Counted from the first letter of the stretch, positions 1 through 9,446 are shown. The stretch: DNA of 27,513 nt from Deltaproteobacteria bacterium (GCA_018262455.1 JAGSPR010000025.1:1-27513); one strand, 5' to 3'. Made by a program: numbers and translations. Notes: a model not told the origin generated them from the letters alone.

Positions 1-28
1 CCGTCGAACGCGTCAAGGTGGGGGGCAA

Positions 29-57
29 GGTCGAGGTCGAGGTCAAGGTCGAGGTCG
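29..57. repeat. GGTCGA hexamer array
   Basis: About five tandem copies of a GGTCGA-type hexamer, one of them varied to GGTCAA, lie about 80 bases before the first gene. The plus-strand frame through the array is open and joins the frame of the hydrolase gene, but it reads as a monotonous Val-Glu/Val-Lys string, so I treat it as non-coding. It resembles in style the GACGGC array near 14350. It could be one arm of a similar element cut by the window edge. Confidence 0.6.
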
Positions 58-124
58 CGCGCGCACTCCTGGGCGGTTGCGCCGACCCCGCACCAGCGAT
101 TCGCGCCGCCCGGCTCGGTCGTGG

Positions 125-130
125 CACACT
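125..130 (+). promoter_or_regulatory. -10-like CACACT before hydrolase gene
   Basis: CACACT, preceded by TGG (a TGn extended -10 form), ends seven bases before the ATG at 138. There is no Shine-Dalgarno in between. The same string, GTGGCACACT, sits just before the GTG of the metallophosphoesterase gene. The spacing would put the transcription start at or next to the start codon. Confidence 0.45.
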
Positions 131-137
131 GAGCGCG

Positions 138-893
138 ATGCGACTGGGCCTTGTCACCGCTGGGATCGCGAGCATGCTCGCGCGGGGTCCGGCGGCACGC
201 GCCGAAGATGTCGTCACGCGCGGGGATGCGCCGGCGCCGCCCTGCGCGGGCTGCGTGTTCGTGCCGGCGAAGACCAAGGGCCGGCCGCTCGTCGTGCTCA
301 TGCACGGGGACGATCAACGCGCGACCAAGATGGCCCAGGCCTTCGCTGACACCGCCGCGGACCGCGACTTCGCGGTGTTCGCCCCCGAGTGTCCGGAGCA
401 GCAGGGCTGCGATCGCCAGAGCTTCTGGCGCTGGAACGGCGACCCCGAGTGGATCGGCAAGCTCGTCGACGAGCTGGTCAGTCACCACGGGCTCGACCCC
501 GACCGCGTGTGGATCGTCGGCTGGTCCGGCGGCGCCACCTACCTCGGCTATCACCTGGCTCACCTCGGCACGCGGTACGCCGCCGTGGGTTTCCTCGGGG
601 GCGGGATCGCCGGCCCGGGCGGATGTCCGAAGCAGAAGCTGCCGGTGTACGTCGTCGCGGGCGACAAGAGCCCGTACTTCACGATGGTGAGGGGGCTGCG
701 CAACCACCTCGACGACTGCAAGCTCCCCGTGACCTGGAAGCAGCTCGACAGGCACGATCACGACGACGAGTGGCAGAAGTTCAGGAAGCCGCCGATGCAG
801 AAGGTCGTGTTCGACTTCCTCGAAGCCCACCCGCGCGCGATTCGCGCCGACCTCGCCGGCTGCAAGAACAACCCGATCGCGAACTGCCGCTAG
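138..893 (+). CDS. Exported alpha/beta hydrolase (esterase/depolymerase-like)
   Basis: A 251-residue secreted alpha/beta-hydrolase-fold protein. The N-terminus MRLGLVTAGIASMLARGP followed by AARAED looks like a signal peptide with AxA-type cleavage near residue 22. The mature protein has an oxyanion-type strand (VVLMHGDD), the nucleophile elbow GWSGG (GxSxG, Ser near residue 129) and a late His/Asp-rich HDHDDEW that probably holds the catalytic His. Paired cysteines (CAGC, PECPEQQGC, a C-terminal pair) fit disulfides outside the cytoplasm. The layout is close to LpqC/PHB-depolymerase-type esterases, but the substrate cannot be told. The frame is open to the window edge; I chose ATG 138 because it gives the signal peptide and has CACACT just upstream. 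It converges on the lipoprotein gene. Confidence 0.8.
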   Translation: MRLGLVTAGIASMLARGPAARAEDVVTRGDAPAPPCAGCVFVPAKTKGRPLVVLMHGDDQRATKMAQAFADTAADRDFAVFAPECPEQQGCDRQSFWRWNGDPEWIGKLVDELVSHHGLDPDRVWIVGWSGGATYLGYHLAHLGTRYAAVGFLGGGIAGPGGCPKQKLPVYVVAGDKSPYFTMVRGLRNHLDDCKLPVTWKQLDRHDHDDEWQKFRKPPMQKVVFDFLEAHPRAIRADLAGCKNNPIANCR

Positions 894-935
894 CCTCGCG
901 ATCGCGGCGCGACGGACTCGGGATCGCCGGCGCGG

Positions 936-1802
936 TCACGGCACGACCGGTGCGATCACCAGCCGTTTGACGCGTGCCCCACATCCGGGCATGTCCATGC
1001 ACCCCGCGCTCACGACCGGCTCCATGACGAGCACCACGGCGGAGTCACAATCGCCCGCGATCGTCTCGAGATACTCGGTGGGCCCGATCGGCGGAGTTTC
1101 CACCGGATGCGAACGCCCATCGCGCTGGATCGTCGGCGGCGTGCCTGCCTCGAGACGGCATGGCGTGGCGGGGGGGCGGGGCGGCATGCGCGCGCTCCAG
1201 TCGGCCTCCGAGAGACCGGTCTGCGCGGTGAGCTGACTCGAGGCTCGGAGCTCCAGCGGTCCGCTCAGCGCATACCACTGCTGGGGATCCGGGGAGGTTC
1301 CCGCCATCGCGGTCCACTGACCGGACCCGACGGTGGTCCAGGTTCCCAGTTGACAGCCACCCCCATCGCGCACGGTGAGCGCGACGCGGCCGTCACCACG
1401 CAACACCACGTGCTGGGTGCCGAAGTCGAGGCCCACCACGGCCGTGCCCGCATCGAACCCGGCGACCGGTCCGCCGATGATGCTCGGCCCCGCGGGCCCG
1501 TGTCCTGGTGCGAACTCGATCTGCCGACAGCCATGCTGGCTCTGGGGGCAGCGCTGCCACGGCATCGAGGCCCCAGGGTCGTTCGCAGAGATCTCGAGCT
1601 CGCAGTCCGTGCCGACCCGCCAGCGGTGGGTGAACGGTGGCGCGGCCGCGGCCTGCGGCGCGACGACGGGCGACGCCGGCGCGGGCGTCGCTTGGTGTTG
1701 GCGACTCTGGCACTGGGCGACGCCGCCGGTGATCATGAGCGCGACCACGGCCAGCGGCCGAGCGTACTGGGCGATGCCACCACGGGTGAGCTCGGCGAAC
1801 AT
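936..1802 (-). CDS. Probable lipoprotein of unknown function
   Basis: A 288-residue protein I do not recognise. From ATG 1802 it begins MFAELTRGG, a hydrophobic run (PLAVVALMITGG) and VAQC, which could be a weak lipobox with Cys near residue 31. A Pro/Ala-rich linker follows, then a Cys-containing globular part (TDCELEIS, QRCPQSQHGCRQIEF, GGGCQLGTW, CMDMPGCG). The even number of cysteines suggests disulfides in the periplasm or on the surface. A GTG at 1853 would add 17 residues before the signal and is less likely. CACGTT lies eight bases before the chosen ATG. The gene ends 42 bases from the end of the hydrolase gene in convergent orientation, and about 116 bases separate its start from the SRAP gene upstream. 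Confidence 0.6.
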   Translation of the reverse strand: MFAELTRGGIAQYARPLAVVALMITGGVAQCQSRQHQATPAPASPVVAPQAAAAPPFTHRWRVGTDCELEISANDPGASMPWQRCPQSQHGCRQIEFAPGHGPAGPSIIGGPVAGFDAGTAVVGLDFGTQHVVLRGDGRVALTVRDGGGCQLGTWTTVGSGQWTAMAGTSPDPQQWYALSGPLELRASSQLTAQTGLSEADWSARMPPRPPATPCRLEAGTPPTIQRDGRSHPVETPPIGPTEYLETIAGDCDSAVVLVMEPVVSAGCMDMPGCGARVKRLVIAPVVP

Positions 1803-1918
1803 CCCCGGAGAACGTGCAACCGGAATGCCCGTAGCAACCTCGCGAGACTTCACCGTGGACTGGTTCCCCCGGGGTCACGACGGCAGACTGGCTGCGCGAT
1901 CATCGCCAACCTGGCACG

Positions 1919-2722
1919 TCAGAACAGCGAGCGCTGCGCGGCGGATTCGGGAGCGACCCGCTCGATGCACGCCGGGTCGTCGTGCTGCGCGCTGTTGACC
2001 CAGGTCGAGACCGGCTCGCCGCGCCAGTCGTTGAGGGGTGGCACCTCGAGCAGCGCGCGCGCGCGGTCGGCATCGAGTGTCGGGTCCAGCCACGCGGCGT
2101 ACGCGCTCGGATCGAGCACGACCGGCATGCGGTCGTGGATCGGCTTGACCAGCTCGTTCGCCGGGCAGGTGACGATCGTGAAGCTCAGCAGCTCGCCCGC
2201 GGCGGTCTTCGCCTTGTCCCACAGCCCGGCGAACGCGATCACCTTGCCCGATGCGGGGTGGAGGTAGATCGGCAGCGGCTTCTTGGTGCCCGGCGGCAAG
2301 TCCGTCCGCTTCCACTCGAAGAACCCATCCGCGGGCACCAGGCAGCGCCGGCGGGCGAGGGCATCGCGGAACACGGGCTTGGTCGGTAGCGTCTCGACCC
2401 GCGCGTTGATCATCAGCGGCGCGCGCTTGCCTTCGGCCCCCGCCCCCGCAAGGGGGGCCCTCGCCGTGACGTGATGTCGATCCTTGCTTCGCTGCGGACC
2501 GACATCGATCGACTCAGCTCGGGCCCAGAACGGCACGAGCCCCCAGCGCATCATCTCGATCGTGCGCCGCCCCTCGTGGAGCGTCACCACCGGCGCGGGC
2601 TGGGTCGGCGCGACGTTGAACCGCGGCTTCCACCACGCTGACTGTGCGACCGAGACCTCGAGCGATGCCTGCAGATCCTCGATGACACCCTGCTGGCGCG
2701 TCAGCGTGTAGCGGCCACACAT
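1919..2722 (-). CDS. yedK: SRAP-family abasic-site shield protein (YedK/HMCES) carrying an in-frame repeat
   Basis: A 267-residue SOS-response-associated peptidase family protein. Family members cap abasic sites in single-stranded DNA by forming a thiazolidine link through Cys2. The start MCGRYTLT supplies Cys2 once Met is removed. RFNVAPTQ, INARVET (Asn106), GFFEWK (Glu136) and HDRMP (His196) match the conserved active-site set. E. coli YedK has these at about 75, 105 and 160, so Asn and Glu are both shifted by 31 residues. The shift comes from about 30 extra residues between FWA (67) and INAR (105). Their DNA is copy A of the dispersed repeat (2435-2526), read through in frame with no stop. 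CACACT ends six bases before ATG with no Shine-Dalgarno. The methyltransferase gene lies 37 bases upstream on the same strand. Confidence 0.92.
   Translation of the reverse strand: MCGRYTLTRQQGVIEDLQASLEVSVAQSAWWKPRFNVAPTQPAPVVTLHEGRRTIEMMRWGLVPFWARAESIDVGPQRSKDRHHVTARAPLAGAGAEGKRAPLMINARVETLPTKPVFRDALARRRCLVPADGFFEWKRTDLPPGTKKPLPIYLHPASGKVIAFAGLWDKAKTAAGELLSFTIVTCPANELVKPIHDRMPVVLDPSAYAAWLDPTLDADRARALLEVPPLNDWRGEPVSTWVNSAQHDDPACIERVAPESAAQRSLF
2435..2526 (+). repeat. Dispersed structured repeat, copy A (inside SRAP gene)
   Basis: Copy A shares about 85% identity over about 80 bases with copy B at 16093. The core GATCCTTGCTTCGCTGCGG is identical in both. Hairpin 1 is CCCCC-GCAA-GGGGG at 2443-2456. 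Hairpin 2 is a 10-pair stem with one A.C mismatch, arms 2474-2483 and 2496-2505, loop TTGCTTCGCTGC. The GNRA loop appears only on the plus strand, antisense to the host gene. The left end carries six extra bases relative to B, and the outer inverted repeat seen in B is degraded here. Confidence 0.8.
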
Positions 2723-2728
2723 GGCTCG

Positions 2729-2734
2729 AGTGTG
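2729..2734 (-). promoter_or_regulatory. -10-like CACACT before SRAP gene
   Basis: On the minus strand CACACT ends six bases before the ATG at 2722 and no ribosome-binding site intervenes. This is the same hexamer and nearly the same spacing as for the hydrolase and metallophosphoesterase genes, which suggests a leaderless transcript. Confidence 0.45.
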
Positions 2735-2759
2735 GCCGATGCGGGGCGCGCGGGCGAGG

Positions 2760-3938
2760 TCACGACAGCCGAAGCAAGCAGACCTGCAGGTAGCGATCGC
2801 TGGCCTGCACCGCGGGGGTCGGGTACTCGGGCGGCAGGCCGCCCTGCTCGAGGATCGCGCCGTGGCGTCCCGCGAGGCGTAGGCCCTTGTGCGCGAGCTT
2901 CGACAGCGGGCCGACCTCGCTCGCGTTCGCCGCGATCCACAGCAGGCCGTCCTGCGGGATCACCGCGGCGGCCTTCGCGATCAGCTCGGGATAGTCGCGG
3001 CCGAGCGCCCACGACGTGCCGCCCGCGGAGGACGCGCCCGGCGGATCGATCAGCACGAGATCGTAGCGCTCCTTGTCGCGCTCGGCGCGGGCGAGGAACC
3101 GGCCGGCGTCGCCGGTCTCGAACTGCCAGCGCTTGTCCGCGGCGTGAAGCCCCGAGCGCACGAAGTTGCCTTGCGCCCACGCCTGGACCCCAGGGGAGGT
3201 GTCGACGCTCGTCACGCTGGTCGCGCCATGGCGCGCCGCGACGAGGCCCAGCGAGCCCGTGTACGAGAACAGGTTGAGCACCCGCTTGCCGTCGGTGAAG
3301 CGCGCCAGGCCGCGGCGGTGCTCGCGCATGTCGGTGAACAGGCCGACGTTGAGGCCGCCCAGCGGATGGACCTCGTAGGGGACGTCGTGCTCGGTGACGA
3401 CGAGCTTCTCCGGCACCTTGCCGATCACGTCCTGCTCGACCTCGGACGCGCCGCCGCGCAGGCGCACCTTGACCACCGCGCCATCGAGCCGCGCGAACCC
3501 GATGATCGCCTCGGCGAGCTGGGTCCCCAGCCGGCGCAGCGCCTCGGCGTAGGCATAGACCACCGCGACCCGCCCCATCACATCGCAGGCAAACCCGGGG
3601 AGCCCGTCCCCCGCGCCATGGATGAGGCGATACGCGTGATCGGTGCCGGGCAGCCCGAGCTGCTTGCGCCAGCGCAACGCACGCTCGACTCGCCAGCCGA
3701 GCAGCGCACCGTCGATCTTCGTGAAGCCGTCCGCGGGCACCCCGAACACGCGCAGCTTGGAGTTCTCGGGATCCGCGATCGCCAGGCCGAGCTCCTCGCC
3801 TCGCTCGTCGGTGAGCTGCACGTGCTCGCCCGCGACGAGCCCGAGCTCGCTGCTGCGCTGGAAGTCGGCGTCGCGGCCGCCTCCGGCGATGAACGTCGCT
3901 GCCGACGAAGGCAGGGCAATCGAGCGCTCGGCCACCAC
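2760..3938 (-). CDS. Class I SAM-dependent rRNA methyltransferase, RlmI/RlmK-like (COG1092 type)
   Basis: A 392-residue protein with the build of RlmI: an N-terminal PUA-like part (about 1-75), a middle domain with GDGLPGFACDVMG, and a C-terminal Rossmann methyltransferase domain. Visible motifs are NVGLFTDMREHR, the SAM-binding NLFSYTGSLGLVAARHGA, SVDTS for motif II and LIDPPG for motif IV. In RlmI, which makes m5C in 23S rRNA, a Cys in a TFSCS-type motif follows the DPP motif. Here that place reads LLWIAANAS, with no Cys, closer to the Cys-free FSNN of the N-methylating RlmK domain. I therefore do not assign the modified base. The GTG start lies one base after the stop of the FHA regulator, so the two are probably one transcript. 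Confidence 0.85.
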   Translation of the reverse strand: MVAERSIALPSSAATFIAGGGRDADFQRSSELGLVAGEHVQLTDERGEELGLAIADPENSKLRVFGVPADGFTKIDGALLGWRVERALRWRKQLGLPGTDHAYRLIHGAGDGLPGFACDVMGRVAVVYAYAEALRRLGTQLAEAIIGFARLDGAVVKVRLRGGASEVEQDVIGKVPEKLVVTEHDVPYEVHPLGGLNVGLFTDMREHRRGLARFTDGKRVLNLFSYTGSLGLVAARHGATSVTSVDTSPGVQAWAQGNFVRSGLHAADKRWQFETGDAGRFLARAERDKERYDLVLIDPPGASSAGGTSWALGRDYPELIAKAAAVIPQDGLLWIAANASEVGPLSKLAHKGLRLAGRHGAILEQGGLPPEYPTPAVQASDRYLQVCLLRLS

Positions 3939-3939
3939 G

Positions 3940-5298
3940 TTAGTCTTCCCGCTTTCGCGGCCGGGCGATCCCGTACTCGTCGAGCCGGTTGATCAGCGTG
4001 CGGCGCGACATGCCGAGCTCGTCGGCGGCACGCGTCTGGTTGCCGGCGCAGCGATCCAGCGCGTCGAGGATCCGCTGCTTCTCGAGCTCGGCGACCGTCG
4101 CCCGCACGTGGCGCGGCATGTCGGCGGCGATCAGCGAGGTAGGCGCGAGGAGGCCCGGCGGCGGCGGGATCGTGGTGGAGCCGCGGGTCCGCTGGCCGCC
4201 GGAACGCTTGCTGGGATCATCGATCGTCAGGTGATGGCGCTCGATCATCGCGCCGGTCGCGAGCAGGACCGCGCGCTCGCAGGCATTGCGCAGCTCGCGG
4301 ATGTTGCCGGGCCAGTCGTGGGATCGAAGCCACTGCTTGGCGTCGTCGGCGATCACGAACGAGCGCCCGAGCGGCCCCGCGGCCGAGGCCACGAACTGCT
4401 CGGCGAGCGGGAGCACCTCGTCCTTGCGATCGCGCAACGGCGGGATCTTGAACGTGGCGCCCGCGAGCCGGAAGTAGAGGTCACGCCGGAACCTGCCCGC
4501 CTCGGACTCGGCGACGAGATCCTTCGTCGTCGACGCCACGAACCGAACATCGATCGGGCGGGCCCGCGTCGCGCCCATCCGGCGGATCGCCGCATCCTCG
4601 ACCACCCGGAGCAGCTTGTGCTGGAGGCCGATCGGCAGCTGATCGATGTCGCTGAGGAACGCCGTTCCACCATCCGCGAGCTCGAGCACGCCGGGCTTGT
4701 TGTGTTGATCGTTGCCGAATAGCTCGGCCTCGAGGACCGGCTCGCTGATCGCGGCGCAGTTGATGCGGACGAACGGGGCGGCGCGGCGCGAAGACATCGC
4801 GTGGATGTGTTCGGCGAACCGCTCCTTGCCCACACCATGCTCGCCCACGATCACGACCGACAGCCTGCCGATCGCGATCCGCGCGGCCGACTGCTCGAGC
4901 GCCGCGAGCAGGCTGGCCTGCGGCGTGGTCTCGCGGCGCGAGCCCGCGCGCGTCTGCACCATCAACGTCACGGCTCCGACGAGGAACGGCACCCCGATGG
5001 TGAGCCTGACGCGATGGTTCGCGGGCAGCCGCACACCGTCGACGAACGTGCCGTTCGAGCTGGCGAAGTCCTCGACCTCGACCTCGCTGGTGATGAGGAG
5101 GTTCGCGTGATGACGCGACACCGAGCCCGAGTCGATCACCACGTCGCATTTGCTGGCGCGGCCGATCGTCAGCGTGCCGTGGCCCGGCATCGCCATCACC
5201 TGGAGGGCGGCGCCATCGATCACGAGCAACACGCGGTCACCGAACGGCGCCTCGCGAACGATCTGTTCGGTCGTCGCGTCGGGGTCGTCGCTTGCCAC
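3940..5298 (-). CDS. FHA-AAA+-Fis regulator lacking the sigma-54 contact loop
   Basis: A 452-residue regulator of the enhancer-binding-protein type. The FHA domain (about 20-115) shows GRASKCDVVIDSGSVSRHH and SSNGTFVDG, a phosphothreonine-binding signature. The AAA+ domain has a Walker A variant GEHGVGKE, INCAAISEPVLEAELFG, and FRRDLYFRLAGATF holding the arginine fingers. The GAFTGA loop that touches sigma-54 is absent: LFG is followed directly by NDQHNKPGVLELADGGT. Walker B reads FLSDID instead of FLDEI. A Fis-type helix-turn-helix is at the C-terminus (NQTRAADELGMSRRTLINRL). The frame runs upstream through repeat copy C, but GTG 5298 is preferred because TACTCT ends six bases before it and the FHA domain begins soon after. 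It probably binds DNA in response to a phosphorylated partner without classical sigma-54 activation. Confidence 0.9.
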   Translation of the reverse strand: MASDDPDATTEQIVREAPFGDRVLLVIDGAALQVMAMPGHGTLTIGRASKCDVVIDSGSVSRHHANLLITSEVEVEDFASSNGTFVDGVRLPANHRVRLTIGVPFLVGAVTLMVQTRAGSRRETTPQASLLAALEQSAARIAIGRLSVVIVGEHGVGKERFAEHIHAMSSRRAAPFVRINCAAISEPVLEAELFGNDQHNKPGVLELADGGTAFLSDIDQLPIGLQHKLLRVVEDAAIRRMGATRARPIDVRFVASTTKDLVAESEAGRFRRDLYFRLAGATFKIPPLRDRKDEVLPLAEQFVASAAGPLGRSFVIADDAKQWLRSHDWPGNIRELRNACERAVLLATGAMIERHHLTIDDPSKRSGGQRTRGSTTIPPPPGLLAPTSLIAADMPRHVRATVAELEKQRILDALDRCAGNQTRAADELGMSRRTLINRLDEYGIARPRKRED

Positions 5299-5304
5299 GG
5301 CGGT

Positions 5305-5310
5305 AGAGTA
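5305..5310 (-). promoter_or_regulatory. -10-like TACTCT before FHA regulator gene
   Basis: On the minus strand TACTCT ends six bases before the GTG at 5298, with no Shine-Dalgarno between. It supports this start over the longer reading frame and suggests leaderless transcription of the regulator-methyltransferase unit. Confidence 0.45.
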
Positions 5311-5336
5311 CGGGGGACAGGATCGTGGAGCAAGGG

Positions 5337-5393
5337 AGCCCCCGCAAGGGGGACCCTTCCCGCAGGGTGACGTCGATCGATCCGGCGCGGGCC
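5337..5393 (+). repeat. Dispersed structured repeat, copy C (short form)
   Basis: This copy lies between the divergent FHA-regulator and metallophosphoesterase genes. It keeps hairpin 1 (CCCCC-GCAA-GGGGG, 5339-5352), a following GACCCT and the right end (GATCGATCCGGC then GCGGGCC). It lacks hairpin 2. The missing 28 bases lie between two GATC tetramers in copy B, so copy C looks like a deletion between short direct repeats. Its centre also forms ACCCT-N6-AGGGT, not seen in A or B. Confidence 0.65.
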
Positions 5394-5404
5394 CCCGCCC
5401 GTGG

Positions 5405-5410
5405 CACACT
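5405..5410 (+). promoter_or_regulatory. -10-like CACACT before metallophosphoesterase gene
   Basis: GTGGCACACT, an extended -10-like string (TGG before CACACT), ends six bases before the GTG at 5417. It follows repeat copy C almost directly. The same ten bases precede the hydrolase gene at 121-130. Confidence 0.45.
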
Positions 5411-5416
5411 CTGCGC

Positions 5417-6271
5417 GTGCCGTTACGGGGGCGTGGAACGCACTACACCGTGGCGCGCCACGTCGTCGAGGCGAGCCTCGGCGCGGCCTATCGCGGTCAC
5501 TGGCCTTCGCGCGTCGTGCGCGCGCTGGGGATGCAGCGCCGCGTCCGGGTCCGTCACCACTCGATCGCCACGCCGCGCTGGCCTGCCGGCATGCGCCCGC
5601 TGCGCCTCGCGTTCGCCTCGGATCTCCACGCCGGTCCCACCACGCACCCGTCGCTGCTCGACGAGGCGTTCGAGCGGCTGGCAGCGGCCCAGGCCGACCT
5701 GATCCTGCTCGGCGGCGACTACGTGTTCCTGACCGCCGACCACATCGGCGAGATCGAGCGTCGGCTCGCCCGGCTGCGTGCGCCGCTTGGCATCCACGCC
5801 GTGCTCGGCAACCACGATCTGTGGGCCGACGATCAGGCGATCGTCGATGCGCTCACCCGCGGCGGCGCCCGCGTGCTGGTCAACGAGCGTGCCTGCCTGC
5901 CGGCACCGTTCGAGCACGTCATGCTCGCCGGGCTCGACGATCCGTGGACCGGTGTACGCGCGTCGCGCCCGCACTTCCTGCCCGACGACCCAGTCCGCAT
6001 CGTCCTCGTCCACGCGCCCGAGGCGTTGCTCCATCTCGAGGACGAGCCGTTCGAGCTCGCGCTGTGCGGCCACACCCACGGCGGCCACATCGCGCTGCCC
6101 GGCGGCATCCCGATCCTCGTGCCCGGCCCGCTGTCGCGCCGCTACGCGCACGGTCGTTACGAGCTCACCGGGCAGCGCACGCTGATCGTGAGCCGCGGCG
6201 TCGGCGGCACCGAGGTCGCGCTCCGCTGGAACGCCGACCCCGATATCCTCGTCGTCGAAGTCGGTCGCTGA
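5417..6271 (+). CDS. YaeI-like calcineurin-family metallophosphoesterase
   Basis: A 284-residue metal-dependent phosphoesterase. The two-metal site is complete: SDLHAG (Asp69, His71), LGGDY (Asp101), LGNHD (Asn132, His133), a later VHAPE and GHTHGGH near residue 217. Members close to YaeI/LpxG are membrane-associated enzymes acting on phosphodiester or pyrophosphate bonds, some in lipid A synthesis. The first 60 residues here are basic, with no clear transmembrane helix, so membrane attachment would be peripheral. The GTG start was chosen over upstream extensions because they read through repeat copy C and because CACACT ends six bases before it. The gene converges on the malic enzyme gene with only 16 bases between their stops. 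Confidence 0.88.
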   Translation: MPLRGRGTHYTVARHVVEASLGAAYRGHWPSRVVRALGMQRRVRVRHHSIATPRWPAGMRPLRLAFASDLHAGPTTHPSLLDEAFERLAAAQADLILLGGDYVFLTADHIGEIERRLARLRAPLGIHAVLGNHDLWADDQAIVDALTRGGARVLVNERACLPAPFEHVMLAGLDDPWTGVRASRPHFLPDDPVRIVLVHAPEALLHLEDEPFELALCGHTHGGHIALPGGIPILVPGPLSRRYAHGRYELTGQRTLIVSRGVGGTEVALRWNADPDILVVEVGR

Positions 6272-6287
6272 CCAGCGATGATGGCGA

Positions 6288-8558
<2,271 letters not shown>

Positions 8559-8565
8559 GGCGCGG

Positions 8566-8571
8566 ACGTTA
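8566..8571 (-). promoter_or_regulatory. -10-like TAACGT before malic enzyme gene
   Basis: On the minus strand TAACGT (TAnnnT form) ends seven bases before the ATG at 8558. No ribosome-binding site lies between, in keeping with the leaderless pattern of the neighbouring genes. Confidence 0.4.
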
Positions 8572-8600
8572 GACCCGCAGCGTGGCGCTGGCAAATCGCG

Positions 8601-9389
8601 TTAGCCGTCGATCAGGATCGACACGTCGAGCCGCGCGGCCATCCCCAGCATCCGGAGGAACGCGGCGAGCTGCTCGATATCCGCGTCCGCCTCGGTCGGC
8701 AACCGGGCCCCATCGAGCGCCCGCGCCCGGCCGTCCTTGTCCTTGAGGTTGGACAGGCTGGTGTCGTGCGGGATGACCCCGAAGAACAGCGCGAGCATCA
8801 GGCAGTGCGTCGGCGCCAGGTTGCCGACCATGAACATCATCTGGAACAGCTGGTCCGACGAGATCTCGATCACCCCGTCGTCGCCTTGCCAGCGCACGCC
8901 GTAGGGAGCCCGGCTCTCGAAGAAGGTGGTGCCGGTGGTCCGCAGCTTGGCGGTGGGTTCGCCGTTCCAGCCGAACTCGCCCAGCCCGCGCACGAGCAAC
9001 GCCCCGGCGGTACACGCGAGCTCGGTCGGCAGCCGGGTCATCAGCCAGGCCTCGACGTGCTCGGGGATGGGGTAGCGGATCCGGCGATGGCACGCGAACT
9101 CCCGGGGGAGCCCGGCAGGGCAGGTCGCACAGTGGCCGGCCACCTCGTCGAGCGGGGCGGATTCGTTCAGCAGGTCCTGCAGGGTCACCCCACGCGCCGA
9201 ATCCCCTTCGGGCTTGCGCATCGTGAGCTGGACCTCGATGTCCGTCGGAGGCCTCTCCTCGCCGTCCTCGCGCAGGTGGGCGAGGGCAGATCGGGCCAGG
9301 ATCCGGGTGCGATGCAGCCCGATGAGTCGGTGGACTCCGAGCTGACGGTGCGGCTCGCAGCCCATCGCGAGCACGTAGTCGATCGCCAT
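8601..9389 (-). CDS. Conserved-looking cytoplasmic protein with a CxxC...C motif, unknown function
   Basis: A 262-residue protein with no signal peptide or membrane segment and no function I can name. Its most striking part is GHCATCPAGL followed by FACHRRIRYPIPEH, three closely spaced cysteines (Cx2C then Cx9-10C) that could bind zinc or an iron-sulfur cluster. Further cysteines occur at MGCEPH near the start and at TELACTAG. The C-terminal half is hydrophobic-helical (QLFQMMFMVGNLAPTHCLMLALFFGVIPHD). The minus-strand frame is open further upstream into the tRNA gene, so I chose ATG 9389, which has TACGAT ending six bases before it. The gene is divergent from tRNA-Arg and 42 bases downstream of the malic enzyme start, reading toward it. 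Confidence 0.7.
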   Translation of the reverse strand: MAIDYVLAMGCEPHRQLGVHRLIGLHRTRILARSALAHLREDGEERPPTDIEVQLTMRKPEGDSARGVTLQDLLNESAPLDEVAGHCATCPAGLPREFACHRRIRYPIPEHVEAWLMTRLPTELACTAGALLVRGLGEFGWNGEPTAKLRTTGTTFFESRAPYGVRWQGDDGVIEISSDQLFQMMFMVGNLAPTHCLMLALFFGVIPHDTSLSNLKDKDGRARALDGARLPTEADADIEQLAAFLRMLGMAARLDVSILIDG

Positions 9390-9395
9390 GTCGAC

Positions 9396-9401
9396 ATCGT
9401 A
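9396..9401 (-). promoter_or_regulatory. -10-like TACGAT before the Cys-motif protein gene
   Basis: On the minus strand TACGAT ends six bases before the ATG at 9389. It is identical in sequence and spacing to the element before the PilZ gene (20175-20180). Confidence 0.5.
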
Positions 9402-9417
9402 CCCTGACACCGAGCGC

Positions 9418-9446
9418 TTGTTTCTAGCGGCGGAGGCAGGTAGAAC
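9418..9446 (+). promoter_or_regulatory. Sigma-70-type promoter of tRNA-Arg
   Basis: TTGTTT (9418-9423) and TAGAAC (9441-9446) are separated by 17 bases, the usual spacing for a vegetative promoter. The mature tRNA begins nine bases after the -10 hexamer. This is the clearest two-box promoter in the window. Confidence 0.65.

Noticed and set aside
2416..2526. Frameshift or sequencing error as the cause of the odd SRAP loop
   Set aside because: The frame is the same on both sides, the active-site motifs after the loop are intact, and the DNA matches the intergenic repeat copies.
5299..5409. N-terminal extension of the FHA regulator by 37 residues
   Set aside because: The extension is a translation of repeat copy C, and GTG 5298 has a -10-like hexamer at the common distance.
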